Shown piece after piece: positions 27,605 through 37,193 of a DNA stretch of 64,000 bases. The DNA is from GCA-2728135 sp002728135 (GTDB lineage Bacteria; Pseudomonadota; Alphaproteobacteria; UBA828): assembly GCA_963997635.1 (NCBI GenBank), contig CAXEND010000011.1, positions 1 through 64,000 on the forward strand. Direction: 5' to 3'. The notes under the pieces are model-generated. The model had not been told where the DNA came from. It searched no databases and saw only the letters and a program-made list of their open reading frames with translations. The position numbers and the translations under genes were made by a program. Position 1 is the stretch's first letter. Each line of letters begins with the position of its first letter.

Positions 27605-27682
27605 TCTATTAACACATTATAATCAGGTATATTTTTACAAATAAAGCTTTATATAACTAGCTTTGGTGGTCTTGACGCTATC

Positions 27683-27697
27683 TTGCCCGTTTGGCAA
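27683..27697 (+). other. Short hairpin in the rpsA-ihfB intergenic region
   Basis: TTGCC (27683-27687) and GGCAA (27693-27697) make a perfect five-base stem with loop CGTTT, within an unusually G+C-rich patch of the 161-base gap. The lack of a following T-run makes it a poor terminator; it may be part of the ihfB promoter/leader. Confidence 0.25.
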
Positions 27698-27765
27698 CCT
27701 AGTGATTATATTATTTCTTTACGCATCGTCATATGATTGTATCTATTCTTTTTGGGAGGTTTTTA

Positions 27766-28065
27766 ATGACAAAATCGGAGCTCATTCAAAAACTTGCAGA
27801 CCTTTATCCAGACCCTAGGCTCTATCACAAAGATTTTGAGAGGGTGGTAAATAAAATATTCGAAGAAATGGGATCAGCACTAGCAAGAGGAGACAGGGTT
27901 GAATTACGTGGTTTTGGAGCATTTTCTGTAAGGAATCGCGAAGCACGAGTTGGTCGGAATCCAAGGACGGGGGCAGCTGTAAACGTATCTAAAAAAAATC
28001 TTCCTTTCTTTAAGGCTGGGAAGGAACTCCGCAAGCGTATTAACAATAATATTTCCCAGGTTTGA
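27766..28065 (+). CDS. ihfB: Integration host factor beta subunit
   Basis: A 99-residue HU-family DNA-bending protein. GGGAGG lies six bases before the ATG at 27766, settling the start (an in-frame ATG at 27733 is upstream without support). It reads MTKSELIQKLADLYPDP, then the DNA-binding arm VELRGFGAFSVRNREARVGR with RNPRTGAAVNV and the Phe-rich FFKAGKELRKR ending. Located after rpsA, as is usual, it forms the IHF heterodimer with IhfA (not in this window). Confidence 0.97.
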   Translation: MTKSELIQKLADLYPDPRLYHKDFERVVNKIFEEMGSALARGDRVELRGFGAFSVRNREARVGRNPRTGAAVNVSKKNLPFFKAGKELRKRINNNISQV

Positions 28066-28089
28066 TTGCTGCAAGTGACTAACCTTCCT

Positions 28090-28440
28090 ATGCGGTTTTT
28101 AACTTGGATAATCGCAATACCTGTGGCACTTATCATTGTAATTTTTGCAATTTCGAATAGAACGCCAGCCCTAATTGATTTATCACCGTTACCCTTTTTA
28201 ATCGATGTTCCTATATGGGCAATAGCTGTCGGTGCTGTTTTATTTGGTATTATTGTTGGAAGTACAGTTAGGTGGTTGCTCGATCATAGACGGAGGTTAC
28301 TTGCAAATTCTAGAGCAAAAAAATTAAAATCTGCAGAAAAAGAAATACTTCTATTACGAAAAAAAATAGCAAAACTTGAAAAATTAGAGTTTGGTAAGAC
28401 TAGTCAAATTAATATAAATAATTCTAAAAAATTTTCTTAA
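28090..28440 (+). CDS. lapA: LapA-domain small inner-membrane protein (DUF1049)
   Basis: A protein of about 116 residues with two hydrophobic segments (LTWIIAIPVALIIVIFAISN and IWAIAVGAVLFGIIVGST) and a C-terminal basic coiled coil (heptad-like KSAEKEILLLRKKIAKLEKL). This is the LapA architecture, implicated with LapB in controlling lipopolysaccharide synthesis. The ATG at 28090 is my choice; the ihfB-adjacent TTG at 28066 would add eight residues. It sits between ihfB and trpF, a conserved position. Confidence 0.8.
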   Translation: MRFLTWIIAIPVALIIVIFAISNRTPALIDLSPLPFLIDVPIWAIAVGAVLFGIIVGSTVRWLLDHRRRLLANSRAKKLKSAEKEILLLRKKIAKLEKLEFGKTSQININNSKKFS

Positions 28441-28453
28441 TGGGGACAACATA

Positions 28454-29134
28454 TTGGTTGTGTCAGTAAAAATTTGTGGTCTAAAGTCAAAGGAAGTTGT
28501 GGATGTTGCAGTTCGAAATGGAGTGACATACGCTGGATTTGTTTTCTATCCAAGTTCTCCTCGACATGTAACTATATCAGAATGTGTCCATCTTACAGAT
28601 GAAATCCCAAAAAATGTAAAAATTGTTGCAGTTACTGTTGATCCAACAAATAAATTTTTAGTGTCTTTGTCTAGATTATTAAAACCTGATTATATCCAAC
28701 TACATGGATCAGAAAGCCCTAATAGAACTAGAGAAATACGAGATTTGACAAAAACAAAAATTATCAAAGCTATTAGCATTGAAGATAAATCTGACTTAGA
28801 TGTTGGAATGAATTTTTTGAAATCAGTAGATAGTTTATTATTTGATACTAAACCCCCAAAAGGAAAGTCCTTTTTACCTGGAGGAAATGCATTAAAGTTC
28901 GATTGGAAAATTTTATCATATCAAGAAAAATTACTAGGAAAAATAAACTGGTTTCTATCTGGTGGCCTAAATATAGATAATATAAGTGAAGCTATCAATA
29001 TTACTGGGGCCAAAACAATTGATATCTCTTCAGGTGTTGAGAGTTCTCTGGGCAAAAAGGATCCAAATAAAATCAAGGATTTTATGAAATTTATTAATGC
29101 ATTAAATTCTGGAGATGTCTATGAAAGAAACTAA
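28454..29134 (+). CDS. trpF: Phosphoribosylanthranilate isomerase
   Basis: A 226-residue TIM-barrel enzyme of tryptophan synthesis. It shows VKICGLKSKEVVDVA (catalytic Cys), YAGFVFYPSSPRHVT, YIQLHGSES, LLFDTKPPKG (catalytic Asp), LSGGLN and IDISSGVESSLGKKD at the phosphate site. Start is TTG 28454, preceded by GGGGA about eight bases upstream; GTG 28460 is an alternative. It overlaps the beginning of trpB. Confidence 0.94.
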   Translation: MVVSVKICGLKSKEVVDVAVRNGVTYAGFVFYPSSPRHVTISECVHLTDEIPKNVKIVAVTVDPTNKFLVSLSRLLKPDYIQLHGSESPNRTREIRDLTKTKIIKAISIEDKSDLDVGMNFLKSVDSLLFDTKPPKGKSFLPGGNALKFDWKILSYQEKLLGKINWFLSGGLNIDNISEAINITGAKTIDISSGVESSLGKKDPNKIKDFMKFINALNSGDVYERN

Positions 29135-30332
29135 CTCAAATTGGGCTGGCCCAGATGATAACGGTAGGTTTGGCATTTTTGGCGGTCGCTATGTTGCCGA
29201 AACACTTATGCCATTAATTTTAGACTTAGAAAAGGCTTACGGTTCAGCAAGGGCTGACAAAAATTTTCAATCAGAACTGCAAAATTGGTTAAAACATTAC
29301 GTTGGCAGGCCTAGCCCGCTCTATCATGCAGAAAAATTATCTGAATATTTAGGTGGTGCAAAAATTTATTTCAAGAGAGATGAACTAAATCATACCGGTG
29401 CACATAAAATCAATAATTGTATGGGACAAATTCTTGTTGCCCAAAGGATGGGAAAAAAAAGAATAATTGCAGAAACTGGTGCTGGTCAACATGGCGTAGC
29501 AACAGCTACTGTATGTGCAAGATTTGGTCTTCCATGTACAGTTTATATGGGGGCAACAGATATAGAGCGTCAAAAACCAAATGTATTTAGAATGAAATTA
29601 TTGGGTGCCGAAATAAAGCCTGTGGATTCGGGTTCTGCTACATTAAAAGATGCTATGAATGAGGCACTTCGTGATTGGGTCACAAATGTCGAAACTACTT
29701 ATTACCTAATTGGAACTGCAGCAGGACCCCATCCCTATCCTACTATGGTACGTGATTTTCAATCTATAATTGGCAAGGAAACAAAACAACAAATTTTAGA
29801 AGCAGAGGGTCGCCTTCCAGATACTCTCATTGCTTGCATCGGTGGTGGTTCAAATGCAATTGGTTTGTTTCATCCCTTTTTAGGTGATCAGGATGTTAAC
29901 TTAATAGGTGTAGAAGCAGCGGGAAAAGGTATTGAAAGCGGATTGCATGCTGCCTCACTCTCAGCAGGTAGTCCTGGAATCCTGCATGGAAATAGAACTT
30001 ACTTACTACAAGACAATGATGGACAAATATTAGATGCTCACTCTATATCAGCTGGTCTAGACTATCCTGGTATTGGCCCTGAACACTCTTGGTTAAAAGA
30101 TATTGGTCGTGTGGAATATTCATCAGTTGGTGATTCTGATGCTTTGGAAGCATTTAAGTTATGTTCAAAGTTAGAAGGTATAATCCCTGCATTAGAACCA
30201 GCACATGCCCTAGCTTATGTAATTAAAATAGCACCAAAGCTAAAGCCTGACCATATTTTGATTTTAAATATGTGTGGTAGAGGTGATAAAGATATTTTTA
30301 GTGTCGCAGAGTCACTTGGAGTAGTCCTTTGA
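29121..30332 (+). CDS. trpB: Tryptophan synthase beta chain
   Basis: A roughly 403-residue PLP enzyme joining indole and serine. Motifs: FGRYVAETLMP-like FGGRYVAETLMPLILDLEK, GRPSPLYHAEKLSE, the PLP lysine in LNHTGAHKINN, ETGAGQHGVATAT, and the phosphate loop CIGGGSNAIGLFHPF. ATG 29121 has GGAG six bases before it, so I prefer it to ATG 29115. It lies between trpF (14-base overlap) and trpA (4-base overlap). Confidence 0.97.
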   Translation: MKETNSNWAGPDDNGRFGIFGGRYVAETLMPLILDLEKAYGSARADKNFQSELQNWLKHYVGRPSPLYHAEKLSEYLGGAKIYFKRDELNHTGAHKINNCMGQILVAQRMGKKRIIAETGAGQHGVATATVCARFGLPCTVYMGATDIERQKPNVFRMKLLGAEIKPVDSGSATLKDAMNEALRDWVTNVETTYYLIGTAAGPHPYPTMVRDFQSIIGKETKQQILEAEGRLPDTLIACIGGGSNAIGLFHPFLGDQDVNLIGVEAAGKGIESGLHAASLSAGSPGILHGNRTYLLQDNDGQILDAHSISAGLDYPGIGPEHSWLKDIGRVEYSSVGDSDALEAFKLCSKLEGIIPALEPAHALAYVIKIAPKLKPDHILILNMCGRGDKDIFSVAESLGVVL

Positions 30333-31171
30333 TTGAACGTATTAAAAATTGCTTTTTGGATTTACAGGAAGAACAGAGAGCTGCCTTGGTAACATTCACC
30401 ATGATGGGCGATCCAGATATAGAAAGGTCATTCGAAATTTTAAAAGGCTTACCTAATGCAGGTGCTGATATTATTGAAATTGGCACTCCATTTACAGACC
30501 CAATGGCTGATGGTCCGGTCATTCAAGCTGCTGGGCAAAGGGCTTTAAAAGCTGGAATTACGCTTACAAAAACTCTTGAGCTTGTTCAACGTTTTAGGAA
30601 AATTCACAAAAATACCCCAGTAGTTTTAATGGGGTATTTTAATCCTATATATATTTATGGGGTTAATAAATTTATTGAAGATGCTAAGTCAGCAGGTATA
30701 GATGGTGTTATTATAGTTGATTTGCCTGCAGAGGAAGATCCTGAATTTTGTCTACCTGCCATTGAAAATGGATTAGCATTTGTTCGTTTAGTTGCCCCTA
30801 CCACAGATGTGACTCGTTTGCCATTTATTTTGAAAAACTCTGCAGGATTTGTGTATTATATTTCAATAACTGGGATTACTGGTTCCAATGTAGCTATGAG
30901 CAGTAAAATTGCTGAATCTGTTCATACAATCAGAGGTCATACAAACTTGCCAATATGTGTAGGTTTTGGAGTTAAGACACCACAACAGGCATCAGAAATA
31001 GCCAAATTTGCAGACGGAGTTGTTGTAGGATCTGCTTTAGTTGATTGTATTGCTAAGTCATTGGTTGAAAATTCTTCGGATTCTTTGGAATGTGTAGAAT
31101 CTGTACATCAGCTAGTAAAGAGTTTATCAATTGCTATTCGTGCTGCGATAAGTAAGGAACCTTTGAAATGA
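30329..31171 (+). CDS. trpA: Tryptophan synthase alpha chain
   Basis: A 280-residue TIM-barrel subunit cleaving indole-3-glycerol phosphate. It has ALVTFTMMGDPD, the catalytic Glu in IIEIGTPFTDPMADGPVIQ, VLMGYFNPIYIYG, the catalytic Asp in GVIIVDLPAEED, and FVYYISITGITG. The TTG start at 30329 overlaps the trpB stop (TTGA) and has GGAG seven bases upstream, so it is probably coupled. It overlaps accD by four bases. Confidence 0.96.
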   Translation: MIERIKNCFLDLQEEQRAALVTFTMMGDPDIERSFEILKGLPNAGADIIEIGTPFTDPMADGPVIQAAGQRALKAGITLTKTLELVQRFRKIHKNTPVVLMGYFNPIYIYGVNKFIEDAKSAGIDGVIIVDLPAEEDPEFCLPAIENGLAFVRLVAPTTDVTRLPFILKNSAGFVYYISITGITGSNVAMSSKIAESVHTIRGHTNLPICVGFGVKTPQQASEIAKFADGVVVGSALVDCIAKSLVENSSDSLECVESVHQLVKSLSIAIRAAISKEPLK

Positions 31172-32070
31172 GTTGGCTTGATAGATTTTCGAGAACAAAA
31201 GTTAGTGGGCTATTTCGAAAATCTGATATCCCAGAAGATCTGTGGGAGAAATGTACAAATTGTGAGCAGATGATTTTTCACCGCGATCTTACCTTAAACA
31301 TGAGAGTTTGTACTCATTGTGGATTTCATATGCACCTGCCTCCAAAAGAGAGGTTTTCTAGTTTGTTTGATGATGCTGAGTTTAGTTCAATGGATCTACC
31401 GAAGGCACCTTTAGATCCTTTAAAATTTAAAGATAGAAAGCGTTATACAGATAGACTCAAGGAGGCACGTAGTTCAGAACATAAGCATACGGATGCTTTA
31501 GAAGTAGCTCATGGTAAAATTGGCGGTCAGGAGGTAGTTGTTGCCGCTTTTGACTTTTCATTTCTTGGAGGATCGATGGGGGTCGCAGTAGGAAATGGAT
31601 TAATTAATGCAGGAAAGTTGGCCAGAGAACTAAAATCTCCATTAGTTGTCATTCCATCATCCGGTGGAGCTAGAATGCAAGAAGGTGCTTTATCACTTAT
31701 GCAAATGGCACGCACTACTGTTGCTGTAGATGATTTTAAGGCAGATGGTTTACCTTACATTGTTATTTTTTCAAATCCTACAACTGGCGGTGTAACTGCA
31801 TCGTTTGCAATGTTAGGAGATATTGCTATTGCTGAACCAGGTGCTGTTATAGGTTTTGCAGGCCAGAGAGTGATTGAAGAGACAATCAGACAGAAATTAC
31901 CAGATGGCTTTCAGCGTTCCGAATACCTTCTTGATCATGGCATGGTAGATATGGTTATTCATCGTAAAGATCTTCGAGAAATGCTCTCTAGAATTGTTGG
32001 TATTTTAATGCACAATAACCAAGATAATATTAAACCTGCTGGAAACCCGACTGTTGTTGGGTCAACTTAA
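31168..32070 (+). CDS. accD: Acetyl-CoA carboxylase carboxyltransferase beta subunit
   Basis: A 300-residue protein. An N-terminal zinc ribbon (CTNCEQMIFHRDLTLNMRVC and CTHCGFH, four Cys) precedes the carboxyltransferase domain with SFLGGSMGVAVG, SSGGARMQEGALSLMQMA and GGVTASFAMLGDI-AIAEPGA. With AccA (not in window) it makes malonyl-CoA for fatty acids. ATGA overlap with trpA; folC follows, the common trpFBA-accD-folC order. Confidence 0.97.
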   Translation: MSWLDRFSRTKVSGLFRKSDIPEDLWEKCTNCEQMIFHRDLTLNMRVCTHCGFHMHLPPKERFSSLFDDAEFSSMDLPKAPLDPLKFKDRKRYTDRLKEARSSEHKHTDALEVAHGKIGGQEVVVAAFDFSFLGGSMGVAVGNGLINAGKLARELKSPLVVIPSSGGARMQEGALSLMQMARTTVAVDDFKADGLPYIVIFSNPTTGGVTASFAMLGDIAIAEPGAVIGFAGQRVIEETIRQKLPDGFQRSEYLLDHGMVDMVIHRKDLREMLSRIVGILMHNNQDNIKPAGNPTVVGST

Positions 32071-32093
32071 ATTATAGATTTATAAATTGACCT

Positions 32094-33389
32094 ATGTATC
32101 GGAGTAAAACTGACCAAATACTAGCTAGGTTGATGGAATTACACCCAAAAACGATTGATCTAAGCCTCGGACGTATCAAAAGGCTTCTTTCTCTGCTGGG
32201 AAATCCTGAAAAAAAACTTCCTCCTATTGTTCATGTGGCTGGAACTAATGGAAAAGGCAGTGTGGTAGCGATGTTGAATGCCATTATGCGTTGTAGTGGA
32301 TATAGGACTCATACCTATACTTCACCACATCTAATAAATTTCAATGAGCGTATTACTATATGTGGAAAAAAAATAGATAACGACGAATTAGCGAATATTT
32401 TAGATGAATGCGAACAAATAAATGCCGGCGAACCAATTACTTTTTTTGAGATAACAACAGCTGCAGCCTTTGTTGCTTTTAGCAGAACTAAGGCAGATGT
32501 TTTAATTTTAGAGGTAGGTTTAGGAGGCAGACTAGACGCAACAAATGTTATAACCCCGTTGTTAACTGCGATTACAAGCATTTCACTAGATCACTCACAA
32601 TTTTTAGGTAATACAATTTCTAAAATTGCAAAAGAAAAAGCTGGTATATTAAAAAATAAAGTTCCTGCTATCATTGGTTCCCAAACTTTGGAAAGCCTTA
32701 AAGTAATTGAGGCTCACGCAAAACAGACCAATGCCTCTCTTTTACGTTCTGGTTATGAATGGAATATTAATGTCACTGATTCTGGAACAGTATATAATGA
32801 TGAAAGTTTGAATCTTTTACTTCCTCGGCCAATACTTAATGGAATACATCAGGTTGAAAATGCAGGTATAGCGGTTTGTGCGGCATTGTATCTCTCTAAG
32901 AATAATTTTTCAAAAATCGATGCAGAAACTATTGCAAATGGACTTGAGTCAACAGTTTGGAATGGAAGGTTGCAGCAGATCTTTTGGTCAGGTTTATCCA
33001 CTAATTGGGAAGTTTGGCTTGATGGTGGCCATAATCCCGGTGCAAAAGATGCTCTCTGTTATCATATAGATAATTGGGACGGGCGCCCATTGCATTTAAT
33101 CGTAGGAATGATGGATACGAAAGATGTAAAGAATTTTGTAGTTCCCCTTGCAAAACGTGCCTTGAGTATAACTGCTGTTTCTATTCCTGATCAGAATTCT
33201 TCAATCGAACCCAGAAAAATTCTTTCACTTATTGACTCATCAAAAACTACCACACGTCTTTCTTCAGACGTAATGTCAGCAATAACTGAAATACAGACTG
33301 AAAATAAGAGAGTTGCTGGTCGTATATTGGTATGTGGTTCGTTGTACTTAGTAGGTTCAGTAATTGAAACGATCACGACACATCAATAG
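32094..33389 (+). CDS. folC: Folylpolyglutamate/dihydrofolate synthase
   Basis: A 431-residue Mur-ligase-like ATPase that adds glutamate to folates. The P-loop is HVAGTNGKGSVVAMLNAI, then YTSPHLINFNERI, FEITTAAAFVAFSRTKAD, LEVGLGGRLDATNVI, ITSISLDHSQFLGNT and, in the C-terminal domain, LDGGHNPGAKDAL. Length is normal. It converges on trxA with only 12 bases between stops. Confidence 0.96.
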   Translation: MYRSKTDQILARLMELHPKTIDLSLGRIKRLLSLLGNPEKKLPPIVHVAGTNGKGSVVAMLNAIMRCSGYRTHTYTSPHLINFNERITICGKKIDNDELANILDECEQINAGEPITFFEITTAAAFVAFSRTKADVLILEVGLGGRLDATNVITPLLTAITSISLDHSQFLGNTISKIAKEKAGILKNKVPAIIGSQTLESLKVIEAHAKQTNASLLRSGYEWNINVTDSGTVYNDESLNLLLPRPILNGIHQVENAGIAVCAALYLSKNNFSKIDAETIANGLESTVWNGRLQQIFWSGLSTNWEVWLDGGHNPGAKDALCYHIDNWDGRPLHLIVGMMDTKDVKNFVVPLAKRALSITAVSIPDQNSSIEPRKILSLIDSSKTTTRLSSDVMSAITEIQTENKRVAGRILVCGSLYLVGSVIETITTHQ

Positions 33390-33401
33390 ATAAACCTTGT
33401 A

Positions 33402-33722
33402 TTATGTGCTAGCTTCAATCCATTCCTTTAGTTTAGATTTGGGTAATGCTCCTACTTTCATGGAGGCCAATTCTCCTTGATTGAAAATAAGCAATGTAGG
33501 TATTGAGCGTACACCATATTTAGCCGGTGTAGAGGGGTTAGAATCTACATCAATTTTTACTATCAATATACTTTCATCCATCTCAACTGAAATTTCTTCA
33601 AGTGCTGGTGCTATTTGACGACAGGGCCCACACCATTCAGCCCAGAAGTCCACTAGCACGGGTTTATTTGCTTTAATAACTTTTTCTTCAAAGTCAGCGT
33701 CTGTTGCTTGCAATATAGACAT
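33402..33722 (-). CDS. trxA: Thioredoxin
   Basis: A 106-residue thioredoxin with the active site WAEWCGPCRQIAPAL and the cis-proline region GVRSIPTLLIFNQGE. It reduces disulfides in the cytoplasm. It is the last gene of the minus-strand series after addA, a placement shared with many alphaproteobacteria. Confidence 0.98.
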   Translation of the reverse strand: MSILQATDADFEEKVIKANKPVLVDFWAEWCGPCRQIAPALEEISVEMDESILIVKIDVDSNPSTPAKYGVRSIPTLLIFNQGELASMKVGALPKSKLKEWIEAST

Positions 33723-33773
33723 ATTAAACTCCTAGATTCACTTCTATAAACTTATGTTCGACAACAACAGTCG

Positions 33774-36700
33774 TCAAGGTGCATATAGATCAAGAATTTC
33801 TGGGCTTAACCAAATCAATTCAGAGTTTTCAATAAATAGAAGTCCACATTCAATAGAATATTCAGGCAATGCAATTGCAGTAGCTATTTTGTAAGCAGCC
33901 ATTTGAGATAAATACTTTTCAGATATGTTTTTTTCATCTGTGGGAGGTTCAATATCTGTTTTATAATCTATAATTCTAACGATATCATTTTTGATTATAA
34001 TTCTATCAATCTTGCCTAAAATGTATTGGCTACCTATTAAAGCACCAAGAGAAACTTCAGAAACACTTTTTGAATCAAATAAATAGGCAAAATTGGGATT
34101 ATCTAAAATCCTCAATACAGATTTTACCATTTTTTTTTGGTCATTAATTGGAATTGTTGGAGAAATTGAATTTAGCCACCTAAAAGCAGTTTTTTCACGG
34201 GTTGTCTTTGATTCATTAGGCATAAATTCAAGTAATTTGTGAACAATTTTTCCACGGTCACGTGCGGTTCTCCTTGTTTTTTCAAGTGGACTAATTTGAT
34301 CATTAACTTTGTATGCTATACTGGATGGATTTATTGTTTCATGAGAGATATTTTGCACAGAGCTAAATTTGACTTTGGGAACATTATCAAACTCTTGTGA
34401 TAATTTTTCTGTGTAATTTTCATTGAATTCATCCTTTATTTGAGGACATTCAAAACGAGTATAACCAATCCCAACTGAATAACCGTTCCGATTTTTTAGA
34501 TCCTTGAAGCCATCATATATAATGTCATACCAAGATTCTTTGATTGATTCTTTTTTTCCTTCTATGCCACAGATATATAACCTATCTTCTGCTCTTGTCA
34601 TTGCGACATAAAGAAGACGACGATATTCCTCTTTTTGTTTTTCAAAATTGTTTAATCTTTCTTTTAAAAAAGCTTTTGGATCATTTACTTTTTGTCCTGG
34701 CCATATTGGCACCTCACAATCAACACCATCTTTTAGCCATAGAAGTTTAGGGCGATGTGCAGGTTTTCTTGTGGCATCAGCAAGAAATACAACTGGTGCT
34801 TCTAAACCTTTAGCTCCGTGAACAGTCATAATTCTAACTTTGCCAGAATCTCTTTCCATATCTCTTTTTACTTCGGTTTTTCCAGCCTGTATCCAACTAA
34901 GAAATAATTGTAAAGACGGCGGGTGATCACTCTGAAACTCATGTGCTAGTTTTAAAAACTCATTTAAGGGATCATCAACTTCTTCTCCAAGCCTTCTAAT
35001 AAGCTTTGATTTTCCATCGTAAAACATTAGCAACTCAGAAAAAAATTCATATGGAGGAAGTGTATTTCCCTTAAGTAATATGTTATTCAAATATTCTTTG
35101 GTCTGAGAAAATATCTCTTTTTCATCTGAAAGATCACAAATCCTATCCCACAGTTTTACCGATCCCCTATCATAAGCGAGCTCAAAAAGCTCTTCCTCTG
35201 ATAAGCCAATAAATGGGCTTTTAAGAACATTTGCCAAATTAAGATCGTCTTTGGGAAAAATTACAAAATTAGCAATTGCAATTAAATCCATAATTGCTAG
35301 TTGATCTAACAAAACCATTCGATCTACACCAGCTACTGGAACATCAAATGTCTTAAGTGCTTTAACTAAATAATCAACTAAAATACTTCTTTGTTGTACT
35401 AAAATCATTATGTCTTTTGGCAGTAATCTTCTATTATGGGAAAATAACCATGCTTCATTGTCTTTTGGGTTAGGAGTTGTAAGCCAAAAAGAAATACGTT
35501 TTGCAATTTTTGAAGCTAATATTGCTGACGGATCTTCAAGAGTTTCTTGATGTATTGGTGGTGACCATTTATCGTTACTTGTGGTTTTATTTCTGGTTTG
35601 GGTTTTTTCCCAAATTTCAACAAGTCCAGACTCACCTTTCCGAACAGTTTGAGTTAAGATACTCTTTTTTTTATTTGTTACACCTTTCAATATGTCTGGT
35701 TGATTAAAAGTTGAGTGAATTAATTCCATAATTGGAACTGTTGATCTGAAACATAAATCTAAGGATATTTCAGACCATTTAAATTCTGCACATTTCGATT
35801 TCTCGCTCAGGTGTGATTGCATTGACTGCATTATAAGTGGATCAGCACCTTGAAAACTAAATATTGATTGTTTCTCATCACCAACGACAAAAATTGATTT
35901 TTTGGTGGATGTAGTTTCGGTGTTAATGAAATATTCATTAGCTAAGTTTATTATTATATCCCACTGAATTTGGCTCACATCTTGTGCTTCATCAACTAAG
36001 ATATGATCTGTTCCACCGTCTAATTTATATAATACCCATAATGCCAATTTGGGATCAGTCAAAAGATTGTTAGTCATATGAATTTGATCATTATAATCTA
36101 GAATTCCAGACTTAGATTTTTCTAGATCATAAGCTTCGATCATATGTGAACTGAGGTAGATGATTGCTTTAGCACGCTCAAAGGCCCGTATAGATTTTAT
36201 TTTTTCAAGAAATTCGCGAGCCCGATTTTGTTCCTTATAAAATATTTCAGCCAAATCTGGGTGTATGTTTAGAAATCTTTTCCCAGGTAAATATGCAAGA
36301 TCTGTTCCAGATTGAGTAAAAAAACTCCTTGCATAATTCTGTGCTGTTTGGATACGACTTTCAGAGTCGCAATTAAGCCATAAACTAGCTTTAAATGCCC
36401 AGATTTTTTCTATTTTGCTACCTTCACTAAAAATTTTCGTAGTTTTTAAAAGTTTATTTAAATCAGAATTTTTTACTATTGAAAATTCACGTGCTAGAGA
36501 TATTTCTGAGTCAGTAGATGATATCTGTAATTTTTTGGATAAAGCATCAAATATGTTGCTAAAACTTTTGTAATGTAAAAAACATTTTTCTAATCGTTTT
36601 CTGGATGCAATAATTTCATCAATAATTTTCTCAAATTCTAATTCTGATGCATTTGCACTAATAATAGCTACTGAGTTGCTAAAATCTTGATCATCTTCAC

Positions 36701-37193
36701 TTCTGGCTTTGGATAATATCTTAGATTTTGCAGAAAGAAGTAATTCAGTCTGTATCTGTTCATCGGCAATTTTGAATTCGGGAGAAATTCCAGCCTCTAT
36801 AGGAAACCGCCGCAAAATTGATTGGCAAAATCCATGTATGGTTTCAGTTTTAATTCCTTCTGACGAATCTAGAACAATAGATAACATATTTTTTGCATTT
36901 ACTAGAGTTTCCCGATTGGGTTTAGTTCCAGTAAGTTCAGTAATTGATTGAGATAATTTTTGGATGGGCATGGTTTCCCATATACCCAATTGATTATTTA
37001 ACCGAATTGACATTTCAGCTGCAGCAGCTTTAGTAAAAGTCAAACATAAAATTTTTTCAGGTTGAGTCCCAGAAAGAAGAAGCCTTAACACCCTATTTAC
37101 TAGCACACGTGTTTTGCCAGTTCCTGCAGAGGCTGATAGCCATACGGAAGACTTTGGATCAGAGGCAAGCGTTTGATTCTTAGTCATTCTCAT
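33774..37193 (-). CDS. addA: ATP-dependent helicase/nuclease AddA
   Basis: A roughly 1139-residue UvrD-like helicase with a C-terminal nuclease. It shows Walker A ASAGTGKTRVLVNRVLRLLL, motif Ia LTFTKAAAAEM, DEAQDVSQIQWDI (Walker B), GDEKQSIFSFQGADP, TVHGAKGLEAPVVFLADAT and the late helicase motif LLYVAMTRAEDRLYI. The RecB-like nuclease has GKIDRIIIKN and RIIDYKTDIE. With AddB it resects double-strand breaks for recombination, the alphaproteobacterial substitute for RecBCD. ATG 37193 or 37187 could be the start; both overlap the end of addB. Confidence 0.96.
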   Translation of the reverse strand: MRMTKNQTLASDPKSSVWLSASAGTGKTRVLVNRVLRLLLSGTQPEKILCLTFTKAAAAEMSIRLNNQLGIWETMPIQKLSQSITELTGTKPNRETLVNAKNMLSIVLDSSEGIKTETIHGFCQSILRRFPIEAGISPEFKIADEQIQTELLLSAKSKILSKARSEDDQDFSNSVAIISANASELEFEKIIDEIIASRKRLEKCFLHYKSFSNIFDALSKKLQISSTDSEISLAREFSIVKNSDLNKLLKTTKIFSEGSKIEKIWAFKASLWLNCDSESRIQTAQNYARSFFTQSGTDLAYLPGKRFLNIHPDLAEIFYKEQNRAREFLEKIKSIRAFERAKAIIYLSSHMIEAYDLEKSKSGILDYNDQIHMTNNLLTDPKLALWVLYKLDGGTDHILVDEAQDVSQIQWDIIINLANEYFINTETTSTKKSIFVVGDEKQSIFSFQGADPLIMQSMQSHLSEKSKCAEFKWSEISLDLCFRSTVPIMELIHSTFNQPDILKGVTNKKKSILTQTVRKGESGLVEIWEKTQTRNKTTSNDKWSPPIHQETLEDPSAILASKIAKRISFWLTTPNPKDNEAWLFSHNRRLLPKDIMILVQQRSILVDYLVKALKTFDVPVAGVDRMVLLDQLAIMDLIAIANFVIFPKDDLNLANVLKSPFIGLSEEELFELAYDRGSVKLWDRICDLSDEKEIFSQTKEYLNNILLKGNTLPPYEFFSELLMFYDGKSKLIRRLGEEVDDPLNEFLKLAHEFQSDHPPSLQLFLSWIQAGKTEVKRDMERDSGKVRIMTVHGAKGLEAPVVFLADATRKPAHRPKLLWLKDGVDCEVPIWPGQKVNDPKAFLKERLNNFEKQKEEYRRLLYVAMTRAEDRLYICGIEGKKESIKESWYDIIYDGFKDLKNRNGYSVGIGYTRFECPQIKDEFNENYTEKLSQEFDNVPKVKFSSVQNISHETINPSSIAYKVNDQISPLEKTRRTARDRGKIVHKLLEFMPNESKTTREKTAFRWLNSISPTIPINDQKKMVKSVLRILDNPNFAYLFDSKSVSEVSLGALIGSQYILGKIDRIIIKNDIVRIIDYKTDIEPPTDEKNISEKYLSQMAAYKIATAIALPEYSIECGLLFIENSELIWLSPEILDLYAP

